Shown here: positions 48,838-59,000 of the stretch, piece by piece
Layout: the number at the start of each line of letters is the position of its first letter
Position numbering within the stretch: position 1 is the first letter of the stretch
Assembly (NCBI GenBank): GCA_011033025.1
Contig: WFMF01000114.1
Location: 310,001-374,000 of the forward strand
Length of the DNA stretch: 64,000 bases
Source of the DNA: Beroe forskalii
Lineage: Eukaryota > Ctenophora > Nuda > Beroida > Beroidae
Direction: 5' to 3'
Notes under the pieces: generated by a model
Seen by the model: the letters and a program-made list of their open reading frames with translations, nothing else
Databases searched by the model: none
What the model was told of the DNA's origin: nothing
Translations under genes and position numbers: made by a program

Positions 48838-51482
48838 CTTCAAGAGGGGCTCTATAAAGCCGTATCTGAGCATGAGTTGGCAGGTGAGGTTGGCGTGCAT
48901 GTCAGGACCCTTGTCTATCAGGTCCAGCAACAGGTTGCCTGGGGAATGATGGCTGGAAAACTACGTATTGACAAAATCCCAAACAAAAGTCTCCTAACTT
49001 TAAACCCTAACTCTTATCCAGACCCTAACCTATAGTAACCGATACCTTATTAAGATAACCGATACCTTATTAAGATTACCTTAATCCAAACCCCAACATT
49101 AACCCCTATCCAGACCCTAACCTATATAATAACCCAGAGCCTTACCATAATCCAAACACCTGGGGGATTGACCACACGAATATCATGTTTTAGGTAGAAT
49201 ACCAGTGTAAGGTAGCAGTCCTCTGACCTCTGTTATACTATCAGTGGGACTCGAACTCCACAAAACCACTAAAACTTCGCACCTGCAATGTACTGACAGC
49301 CACCGTCGTCTTTGGACAGACTGGTCCTTGCTCTCCTGTCGGACTGCACGGATATCTTCCGCTCGGATTGTGTGGATATCTTCCGCTCGGATTGTGTGGA
49401 TAATTTCCTTTCACTCCTCCGATCACACTGCTGTTTCTTTTCGCCTCGTCTTTTCTCAGCGTTGAGTTTCTGGTCTGCCGATGATTGGGAAAACCTCCGG
49501 GTCCAATCGGACGTCTTACGGGCAGGAGAATTAGCTTCGATGGGTTTATCTCGTCGCTTCGCATCTTGCAACCGTCTGATGAAATGCGGTTAAAGATGCT
49601 CCTTGACAAGTCGTCCATTTTTAAACGACAGTTTTTGATGAACCGCGCGAAAGATTTCGGATACCACATATTTGAACAGGTCTGCAAAATCGGTCCGTAA
49701 AATACGTTGATAAAGTAACAAATCCTAATTTCCCCCTTTCTTTACCTTCTGCAGGCATCCTGAGCTACTGTAAGCGTGCTCTTTCCTTACCTTCTGCAGG
49801 CATCTTGAGCTACTATAAGCGTGCTCTTTCCTTACCTTCTGCAGGCATCTTGAGCTACTGTAAGCGTGCCCTTTCCTTACCTTCTGCAGGCATCTTGAGC
49901 TACTGTAAGCGTGCTCTTTCCTTACCTTCTGCAGGCATCTTGAGCTACTGTAAGCGTGCCTCAGTTTTCCTTACCTCCTGCAGGCATCTTGAGCTACTGT
50001 AAGCGTGCTCTTTCCTTACCTTCTGCAGGCATCTTGAGCTACTGTAAGCGTGCCCTTTCCTTACCTTCTGCAGGCATCTTGAGCTACTGTAAGCGTGCCC
50101 TTTCCTTACCTTCTGCCCTTTCCCTACCTTCTGCAGGCATCTTGAGCTACTGTAAGCGTGCTCTTTCCTTACCTTCTGCAGGCATCTTGAGCTACTGTAA
50201 GCGTGCCCTTTCCTTACCTTCTGCAGGCATCTTGAGCTACTGTAAGCGTGCCCTCTCCTTACCTCCTGCAGGCATCTTGAGCTACTGTAAGCATGCCCTT
50301 TCCTTACCTTCTGCAGGCATCTTGAGCTACTGTAAGCGTGCCCTTTCCTTACCTTCTGCAGGCATCTTGAGCTACTGTAAGCGTGCTCTTTCCTTACCTT
50401 CTGCAGGCATCTTGAGCTACTGTAAGCGTGCTCTTTCCTTACCTTCTGCAGGCATCTTGAGCTACTGTAAGCGTGCCCTTTCCTTACCTTCTGCAGGCAT
50501 CTTGAGCTACTGTAAGCGTGCTCTTTCCTTACCTTCTGCAGGCATCCTGGGCTACTATAAGCAATCCCCTTTCCTTACCTTCTGCAGGCATCTTGAGCTA
50601 CTGTAAGCGTGCTCTCCCTCCGGCTGTGTATGTTCATGTTGTTCTCATCTGCGATGTCCTTGGTGAACTTGTAGAGTACCACATCGTTCACAAACTCCTT
50701 CACGAACGGATACACTGCAATGGGATCGTTCACATATTACGTCATCACCTTTTGGCCGATTTCAACCCCCCTCCCCCTCGTAATCAAGTTTACAGTAAAT
50801 TTATTCGTTACAAGAACATATAACGTAATCATTCGGAGCCCCCTAGGTAAGTACGTAAGATGTGAACGATCCCAAAGCGTGGTTATAAAGCAAGGCTCAG
50901 GCGTTACGTGAACGGCTCACACAGTGGAGGGGTTTCGTATTCAGGTTTTACACTAAAACTTTTGCTCCAATTGAAGTTGGCTATTGAACTTCAAATGCCA
51001 AAAAGTGCCAGATAAGGGAAGACAATCTTTTAACCTGGTTGAATAATCTCATGCTTGAAAAGTACTTCGCTGCACGTGAACTCTGACGTCTTAGCATCGC
51101 TACACCATCTGTTGTCTACGAGCCAGTCTACCATGTTGTTACCGAAGAACGAGTTCGGTTCAGGCAGCCTGAAATGATTTTGTCAGAAATTTTGTCAGAA
51201 AATTGGCGTTTTTTGTCAAAATATTGGTGCTTTTTGTCAAAATATCGGCGCCCATCAACATTTCAAATTACCCTACTACAATGTCCTACATATAGAGTTT
51301 GGTTATCGTACTTTTAAAAACTGTTTTCATTTAGCTTTCAGCACACAATCAAGCTTCTAAAGTTAGGTTTGTTCATGGGACTTTTTAGGTTTCATCATGG
51401 GACGCTTACCTACTGACCTTCCAATACTCTTTGTATGGATTGTCTTAGGGTGGGGCTCATTCTTCAACTGTCGATAAAGGTC
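48838..51482 (-). CDS. DEP-domain protein, internal part of gene (5 exons)
   Basis: Exons in transcript order are 51482-51418, 51168-51035, 50714-50579, 49575-49283 and 48938-48838. Every junction phase agrees (2, 1, 2, 1). About 243 codons are visible; both ends are open. Residues from the first three exons read PNSFFGNNMVDWLVDNRWCS, then SEVLFKHEIIQP and FVNDVVLYKF. The F-x-G-x-x-x-V-D-W-L core is typical of a DEP domain, which docks proteins to membranes or to GPCR and phosphoinositide partners. The fourth exon is basic and Ser-rich with three ERKISTQS-type repeats, a likely phosphorylated disordered linker. The last exon reads LLLDLIDKGPDMHANLTCQL and MLRYGFIEPLLK. The wider family is not identified. 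The donor of the third exon is amplified in a 45-bp minisatellite, and a MITE lies seven bases upstream of its acceptor. Confidence 0.72.
49752..50612 (-). repeat. 45-bp minisatellite made of a 5' splice site
   Basis: Nineteen full copies plus a fragment (near 50105). Read on the minus strand each unit contains GATGCCTGCAGAAG|gtaagg, which is the end of the DEP exon (50579) and its donor. All copies keep GTAAGG. The unit also carries CGCTTACAG| upstream, which could act as an acceptor and define a 22-nt microexon. On the plus strand the repeat is open with the period SYCKRALSLPSAGIL, an artefact. Confidence 0.93.
50722..50873. mobile_element. 152-bp MITE with GGGATCGTTCACAT ends
   Basis: GGGATCGTTCACATATTACG at the left and CGTAAGATGTGAACGATCCC at the right are inverted repeats. 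A diverged relative is at 18084-18226. The left end lies seven bases from the acceptor of the DEP gene exon (50714), so it supplies part of the region where the branch point and pyrimidine tract should be. Confidence 0.8.
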
Positions 51483-52479
51483 CTGGAGGAATATTCCAAT
51501 TCAGAAAATTCATAATAGCTAGGTTTTGCTAAATCAAGGATAAAGGAGCGCCATCGAACGAATCAGAATCTTGCGTTTATGGTGGCGCGCATTTTAAATC
51601 CCATTTGAGCCTCCCACGATTCCCAGAATAGCAACGGAAGCCAAACAAAGCCATGCCTTTTACTGACAAACCTCACATAGCACTTGTAAGTCCGTCAGTA
51701 TTCTTTCCTATCGAAGTTTTTACAGAAACTCTCATCTCGGGAAATGGGAGGAGAATGTGAAATTCGAACTCGGTCAAACATTGTGTTATCAGCAGAAGTA
51801 AACGTGAGCTGAGAGAAATGGCAAGCCTGGGAGGGGGTCCTTGTTATATGACACACTGAAAAACATATTTTACACAGACACACTGACAAACATACACTGA
51901 AAACACACTGGAACTGCGGGTATTGTGTAATAGGAGCACCTGATTTAAAACGAGAAGTCGTAGGAGTATTATTGCGAAAATCTAACTTAATTTCATCTGC
52001 TTGTGCAGTCGAAAGACTTTGAAATAAAGAATTTTTTGTCAAAACCAAAAGTGGTATACTACTTATCTGGCAAGCAAAGTTGGCGTGTTTTATCATCAAT
52101 GCATTTAATTCCAAACATCATTCTTCATTGATTACATAGTACACGAGTATTATTTTTTTGTTTTATTTCCAGATATTCATACTGACCCTCTTTGCCCAGT
52201 TCAACTTCAATATACAGCCTAAGCTTCAAAATACACCCTCACTAACCCAATGCTGTTTTAATTCAAGGAGGAAGAAGGAAGGGACGTGTCTTGGAAACCA
52301 TTTCTATCATAAAAAAGTAATAAATTACAATAAATACTCGGTAAAAATAAGTTATTCGACACCATCATTTATGCTTGAAAAACCGCAGCACTTTCCCTAG
52401 TTTGCAACGTTCATAGGTAATTCAAAATATCACAAATCTGAAGAATCCACCTATCTGTGGATCGTTTCAGAGAGCCCTA
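51483..52479. other. region between DEP and CX9C genes, probably DEP intron or upstream
   Basis: The DEP gene's 5' exons should lie here or the first visible exon (51482) should follow a distant one. Open minus frames at 51695-52114 have no coding composition. No clear exon identified. Confidence 0.4.
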
Positions 52480-53521
52480 TCACTTGTTGGTGAAGAGTCT
52501 GCTGTCTGTAAAGTTGTCTGCCGGTTCCACCACTGAACCATCCTTCTTGTTCTCTTCCATCATACGGATATACTCCTTTACTTTCATCTTATCATAGTCC
52601 TTCTTGAATAGCTCCTGGAAATTAATTCATTGGGTGATTCCAAGGACCTCACTAGAATAATATACAGCGTCATCATAGAGGAATAATTGAAATTTGTTTA
52701 AATCACATCCATGTTCCAGTTTATTGTTTAACCACTAAAAGGGCAAATATTTCTTCTACTTAAACTTAAAAGCCTTTAAAAGTTCAAGCTTTTTAAATCT
52801 AACTGTGGTAAACTTTCCAAATAAATGAGTTGCCCTGGGAACTCACGGTTGCTTCTGTTATGCAGGTTTGGTAGGTGAGTATCTTGACACCACACCGCAA
52901 CCAGAAGTGCTCCCGAACACAGTTGCTCAGGTCTGCAGCCAGGTTCTGGCATTCCGCCTGGGCTCTGGAAAAGAGGGGTGTTATTTTGAATGTTTTTACT
53001 AACCCTGTTTTAATCAAAGCAGAGCACAGGCATCACAGTGTGTGCTTAAAATGGAAATAAGTAATTGGAAAGGAAACCAGTAATAAGTATGGCACACAAC
53101 TACAAATCAATTTTCAAATTACAGTGAAATCTCATCAGCCCCCCTTTCCAACTCACATCTTGCTGGCCCATCCCTTCCTCTCTGCTAGATACTCCTCCGT
53201 CTCTAGCTGGGTCTTTATCTTCGTCATGTCCGCTTTGTTGCTGATGAAACTCAACTTACCACCGTCCTGGGTCAGACCCACCATATCCGTCCGTGGTACG
53301 TGGGCAGGTCGAGCTTCGAGATCAGGTGGTGCTGTCACGTGACCAGGTGATGTTGTCACGTGTTCAGACTGTGTTGTCACGTGATCAAGTGGTGATGTCA
53401 CGTGACCATCATTTTGTGATGTAGCTGTTTCTTGAGGGGAGTCAGAGGGAGAAGGTTTGGCTGTTTCTGAAGTGCTGGGTACAATGTCTGGCATAGAAGG
53501 AGTGGTGCTATCTGGAGTCAT
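52480..53521 (-). CDS. twin CX9C (CHCH-type) protein, CMC1-like
   Basis: Three exons with matching phases: 53521-53157, 52964-52847 and 52614-52480 (stop TGA). The product is 205 residues. ATG at 53521 has a good context (gccATGa). Residues 125-160 contain AECQNLAADLSNC and CGVKILTYQTC, two C-x9-C pairs separated by eight residues, the signature of proteins oxidised by Mia40/CHCHD4 in the mitochondrial intermembrane space. The downstream ELFKKDYDKMKVKEYIRMME segment resembles the post-CX9C helix of CMC1-like cytochrome-oxidase assembly factors. That assignment is tentative; MICOS CHCH proteins are an alternative. The N-terminal 90 residues are Ser/Thr/Pro-rich and unusual for the family, including four near-repeats around GHVT/DHVT/EHVT. 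Confidence 0.72.
53330..53410. repeat. coding tandem repeat with four CACGTGA sites
   Basis: Four near-copies of GTNACGTGA-containing 24-30-bp units inside exon 1 of the CX9C gene encode the HVT repeats. Each contains the E-box palindrome CACGTG, spaced about 24-30 bp, some 110-190 bp downstream of the start codon. Confidence 0.7.
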
Positions 53522-54668
53522 GGCGACAGGTGTTGGAATAGAGAGGTGAAATGGGGAGGCTTCTTTGATTCTACACTTTCATTCTACCTAGAAAGTGTAC
53601 AATATGAATAAATCGGACGTTTTTGTTTTCACTATTCTAAATATTTGGCAAGGCAGTAATTGAACATGTTAGTCAGACTATTCGGCAAATCAAGTCAATC
53701 ACAATGCGATGCTAATGTAATTCAAGATGTATAATACCATATTTTTCCTCTTATATTGCCTTCTATTGAATTTTATGGGCTTTATGCTTGCACTCAACTG
53801 TTTATTCAGTCAGACACTGCGAAATTGGGTATAAAAGTATCATTTCAGGTCAGTCTTTAAACACAAACAATTGTCAATTAAAAACAATTCCTATGTCCTA
53901 AAACAATAAAATTTAATTTGTTTTTTATATCATGTTTCTTTAAGTATAAACAATCACAAAATGAAAACAATATAAAAATATTATATATTATTCATACGGG
54001 CGAACCAAAAATCCCCGATATTAATAATAATATTCGTATTTAATCGATATTCATTCATTATATTATGGGACTTATATCCGAATTTAGTCATCTGACAACT
54101 CATCATGCAAACATATGAAAGAAAGAGTGCAAACATTCAAAATAATTATTATTTTGATTGATGAAATCAATTGTCAGGAAAGAGAATGAATTCGAAATAC
54201 AGGGTAGAAATGTTGAAATGTATACGTTACGGTAAATAAACGAAATTAAGCGTTCAACCCTTGAAAATGATCTAAGTAATATATGTTATCAACGTAAAAC
54301 CAGGCTAAACTACTATTAAACTTGACCAATGTGTAAGGTCCAATCCAGGATGTTAACAAAAATGTAATATATTACGACTTACAAAAGCTACAATTCGTGG
54401 TCCATAGTCATGGCGCTGATCTCTGGTAACATGTGAGTGTTAGTCCGATCCGTCAGCCGAGTGTGTAAACAGTACGATGCCCCATCTTTAAAGGGGGGCA
54501 GCTGGATCTAGGGGCATCTCAAGCCGTGATATAACCTCTAAATTGTATCACAATTGAGCTTGAAGCATTCCTGGAACTTTAAACGATAGCATACCAAAGG
54601 GTTATCGTTTGATTTCTGCGATATGACCCTGAATGTAACACGAACAAATGCTTGACCATTGGGGATCA
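53522..54668. other. intergenic region between the CX9C and EPS15 genes
   Basis: It holds the 5' flank of the CX9C gene (right of 53521) and the 3' UTR of EPS15 (left of 54669). Both genes are on the minus strand, in tandem orientation. AT-rich. No third gene seen. Confidence 0.5.
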
Positions 54669-56063
54669 CTAAGAGAATGTTGCAGTGAATTCAGCCTGTC
54701 CTTCTTCAGCAGAACCGCTGAACGGATCGAAAGGATCTCTTTTACCCCCGGATTTCGTCGAACTAGCAAACGGATCGTTTTCATCGAACTGAGCACTGAA
54801 TTGTCCTGATGCTCCAGGTCCGAATGGGTCGTTAGGATCAGTCCCGAATGGGTCCTCGCCAGACTCTCCAAACGGATCCTTTTCTCCGAACACATCAGAT
54901 TTCTGCCCGTTGGAAGAGGCGAAGGGGTCAACTTCGAAGCCAGAATCTTTGAAAGGTTCTGAAGCTGCTTTTGAATCCGAAAATGGATCATTTGGTGGTT
55001 GCTTTGTATCAAGAGATTCTGCTGACTCGGTAGCTGAAGGCTCATTAGGGACATCCTCAGTGGAGGAATCGTGGATTTCTTCGTTGGGTGTTTTGTCAGC
55101 AATCTTAACAGGTTCAGCAGCGGACTTTTGTTCCAGCTTTGGCGATGAGTCGGTGGTAGCACTGTCATTCAAAGAGGTCTTCGAATCTTGGAGTGAATTT
55201 TTAGAACCGAAGTTTTTGAAATTGTTCAGTGAGTTTTTGGAACCTCGAGTACCTTTTGAATTCAGCGATGTGTTAGAACCCTTAAAAAGGTCTGTTGAAC
55301 CGGCAAACGGGTCAGGAGTGTTGGCGAAGGGATCGTGGGTATTAAAAGCATCCCTTTCTGAAGGGAAGAGGTTAGTTTCCCTGAAGGGATCATCAACATC
55401 GTTATACTTCATCCCACTGAAAGGATCCTCACCGGTCGAAGATCCAAATGGATCACTTTTGGATGGAGTTCCGAAGGGATCAGGTGCTGGTTCCGCTTTA
55501 GAAGAACCGGCGAAAGGGTCCTCGGAGTTTTTATTTCCAAACAAATTGTCCTGTGTGAATGGATCTTCGCCGGTGTTTGAAGCGAAGGGATCACTCTTCT
55601 CCCCGAACGGATTACTCGCGAAGGGATCCTCCGTGAACCCGGACGATTTGAAGGGATCCTCGCCCTCATGGAAGGGATTAGGGAACCCTGGACCTGCCCT
55701 GAGTTCCTTCTCATCCTCCGTTTTCAGGGTCGGACTCTCCGCGCTCTGGTGGTTCCTCCTGTTCATCTGCGGCGTGTTGGTACCTGACTGCTGCTCCTCA
55801 TTCGCTCCACTACTCTCACTTTCCAGTCTCTTGCTCTGCTTATCCTCAGTAAAGGGTTCCAAATCTCCCTGGAACAGCTCTGAAGAGACAGGACCGAAGG
55901 GGTTGGAGGCGGCTTGTTCGTTCTTACTCGCATCGTAGTGACTCTCCATGTAGCTGTCCACACTGATCCCGCTCATGCTGGACACGGGGGAGCTGCCGGC
56001 AGTAGCTCGGGTTATGTCGGACATCTGAGTTATGTCAGGTTCAGCCCGGCGTAACTGAGAAAC
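54669..56063 (-). CDS. EPS15: EPS15 terminal exon: DPF-rich AP-2 binding region
   Basis: One 465-codon exon, acceptor TTATTCCAG. It contains about nineteen DPF and three NPF tripeptides between Ser/Thr-rich spacers. DPF motifs bind the AP-2 alpha ear. NPF motifs could bind the protein's own EH domains. The spacers carry short tandem segments ([20 protein letters not shown]). It ends ...[12 protein letters not shown], with no UIM helix. Confidence 0.93.
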   Translation of the reverse strand, partial: VSQLRRAEPDITQMSDITRATAGSSPVSSMSGISVDSYMESHYDASKNEQAASNPFGPVSSELFQGDLEPFTEDKQSKRLESESSGANEEQQSGTNTPQMNRRNHQSAESPTLKTEDEKELRAGPGFPNPFHEGEDPFKSSGFTEDPFASNPFGEKSDPFASNTGEDPFTQDNLFGNKNSEDPFAGSSKAEPAPDPFGTPSKSDPFGSSTGEDPFSGMKYNDVDDPFRETNLFPSERDAFNTHDPFANTPDPFAGSTDLFKGSNTSLNSKGTRGSKNSLNNFKNFGSKNSLQDSKTSLNDSATTDSSPKLEQKSAAEPVKIADKTPNEEIHDSSTEDVPNEPSATESAESLDTKQPPNDPFSDSKAASEPFKDSGFEVDPFASSNGQKSDVFGEKDPFGESGEDPFGTDPNDPFGPGASGQFSAQFDENDPFASSTKSGGKRDPFDPFSGSAEEGQAEFTATFS

Positions 56064-59000
56064 CTGGAATAATCAATGTACGGGGAGGGAAGTTAAATTT
56101 ACATGGGTAATCAATATAGTCAGTACTATACTAAACGGGAAAAAGGCAGCCCTGTATGGTAATAAGCCCTGAAATTTGACATGTTATACCATTAACCATA
56201 CCTCGTGTATGTTCGTCAGGATTGAAGGTTTGCCTTCGGAACCAGGACATCGTTTACCAAATGGGGCTAGTTCAGCCAGGGCTTTGTCAATGGTACGGTG
56301 AGCAGCTTCAATCTGTACCAACTTGGCTTGGGTCTGAAAATCAAGGGATTATACTGAGGGGTTTCGTACAGACCAAACTATTGCAAAATGTGTGAATACA
56401 GTCGGCCAAGATTAATATATCTTTTTGAAATATGAAGTCTCTAGCTGTTTTGAATAATCCGTTTAACCTAGTCATTCGAAAGCAATTACCAGGTTAGAAT
56501 CGTTCTGAACTATCTTCAGGTTCTGGATAAGTGAGTCGAGCTGTCGTTTCCCACTCTCGACTTGGTGGAGGTAGTGAGACTCTTCCTGTCTTAACTTCGT
56601 TAACTCTTCCCTGAAATAGAAAACTTTTTAAACCCCAGAGGAGACTGGTGATGTTCCACACAGAAAGAGACCAACTGATGAAAAATAATTGCCATGTTTC
56701 TTCCCTGAAATGATATTTCATATTAAGAGGAAAACAATAAAATGTGATAATAGCACCATTCAGATCACATTTCACAATTACCGATTCGGAGCTAAATTGC
56801 CGTAATCCGATGTCATTTTTCTTAAATCTACAACATCGAGAAAAAGTTCGAACGTGCGCGCCATAACATGTCGCTGTTGAAGATAGCGAACTTTCATTGA
56901 AAAAAGGTAAAATTTTGCTAGTCCAAAAAGATGTTTTTCGCCGCCTCCGTCCATAGAACATGGAAACAAAAAGTCATGTATTTTCCTGGATCACTTCGTT
57001 TATACGCAGTTAACACGAGATTTGCTAAAACTGGTATAAAGAAGCTTATCAAATGCGGAAATTGGATGCTTTGTCGCGTCTAAATTTAGCGATGCCAGAA
57101 ATTTGATAAAGCATGCACGCGAACGGCGAAATTCGAAAATCAGAATCGGGCAATCTCTTAACAAAATACGAAATCACCAAAACGTGGTTGATCTTACTTT
57201 GCTTTCTGTAGCTCTTCTTCCTGAGATTTTCTCAGCGCATCCTGGGAAGCTATTTGCTGTTGTAGCGCACTGATCTGTTGTCGTTCGTTAAGTGCTTTTT
57301 TGTGGAGATCAGCCAACAGTTCCTCATACTTCCTACGCTCTGCGTCCGCTTCATCCAAGCTGAAGAAAGATTAGAATATTAAAGATCTCAAATGACAAAT
57401 ACTGGAATAGCTCAGTGAAGAATGGATGAAGACACTTAAAAGGAAGATGATAATTGGTGATTGGCTGACAATTCTGATGTTCGTTCTCGCAATCCTAGTT
57501 TACTTTTCGAGCTCTGAATTAGTTCGAAAATTAGGAGCCAATTTGTTGACATCCGTTCTCTGGAATATGAATTCCAATCTGTGTTAAGCAGCACCTTCCC
57601 ACCAACTCACCTGGCCTGGACTTCGTCTCTTTGTTTCCTGGCCTCTTCCACTTCCTGCTCCAGTTGAGCTAACTGTTTCTTTAGATCCTTCAACTCCTCC
57701 CCTGCAGACGTGAGGCTTTCCTCAGCTGTCTTTATCTCCGCTTGTAGGTCCTTCTTTTCCTTCGTTAAGCTGTCTGCAGATTAGAAGAGGATCGATGACG
57801 ATTAAAGTATCGGATTTAAAAATCATACGCTAAATTAGTATTTGGTTACAATTTTCGGAAATCAATCTTGTTGTTTCAAAAGACATATTCTGAGAAACAT
57901 ACTTTGAAAAAATCAGCGCATCGTGGATTTGAATTTCCTTCATCAAAAGACACTTACCAGTCTCCTTGGTGTAAGTGTCCAGTTCCTTGATAACTGAGAA
58001 GTCAGCGTTATCGAGCGCTGAGCCGAGGTTAAGCGAAGCCAGCTCGTCTGGAATAGAAGAGGAGGGAGGAACAGTGGGCTGGCTCGCTGCTGGTAAACTG
58101 GATGTGGAGCTGAAGTTGCTTCCAGACGAGGGGGTCAGAGTCCCAGAGTTTAGTGGGGGAGTGGAGCGAGGGTAGACTAGTGTAGCGTTCTTGTCAGGGA
58201 GAGTTGAGTGGAGGGTAGACTAGAGTAGCGTTCTGAGGGGTTAGAGTTGAGTGGGGGGTGAGGGTAGACTAGGGTGGCGTTCTGAGGGGTTAGAGTTGAG
58301 TGGAGCGAGGGTAGATTAGAGTGGTGCTTTGAGGGGTCAGAGTTGAGTGGAGTGAGAGTAGACTAGGGTGGTGCTCTGAGGGGTTAGAGTTGAGTAGGGG
58401 GTGAGGGTAGACTAGTGTAGCGTTCTGAGGGGTTAGAGTTGAGTGGGTGAGGGTAGACTAGAGTGGTGCTCTGAGGGGTTAGAGTTGAGTGGGATAAATC
58501 AAAGAAGTATGCGTCGTAATCATGAATCATGTTATAATGACCTAGGGTAAGTGACAGTGGCATAAATATCAATGATGTAATGATACTACTTAGCGATGAT
58601 CAGCAACGGCGTATGTTAAATGGTCATCAAAATATTCTTTGATAACATTTAGCATAATATTTTAAGCATATTTTGGAAAATATTACATTAAAAGCACTTT
58701 CACTCAAACCCCTTCGTGAAAGCCCAAATACGGTAGGAGGACAAACGCTTGAAAAGTAATAAAACGTTTAAGTAGGTACTTAAAACTTTTAAAGTTATAT
58801 CACAAAGTCTATAAGTACTCTCACTTTTTATCGTAATATACCATCTGAAAATACATCTGGAAATGGGCCCTAAATGCCACTTGATAAGTAGACTTCCTCG
58901 GCTAACAAAACAAATGCATGAGACATTGTATGAAATTTATAAATGGATTGACAGATGCCTTGACCGCCTGGGCATACCGTATGACTATGTGAATGAGTGG

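Noticed and set aside
49805..50606. 216-codon plus frame with the SYCKRALSLPSAGIL period
   Set aside because: The 45-bp repeat is a multiple of three; the minus strand explains it as a splice-site array.
51695..52114. 139-codon minus frame as a 5' exon of the DEP gene
   Set aside because: Composition is not protein-like and no donor joins it in phase to 51482.
54910..55938. 342-codon plus-strand frame
   Set aside because: Antisense shadow of the DPF-rich EPS15 exon; Ser/Gly-rich from the complement of the coding repeats.
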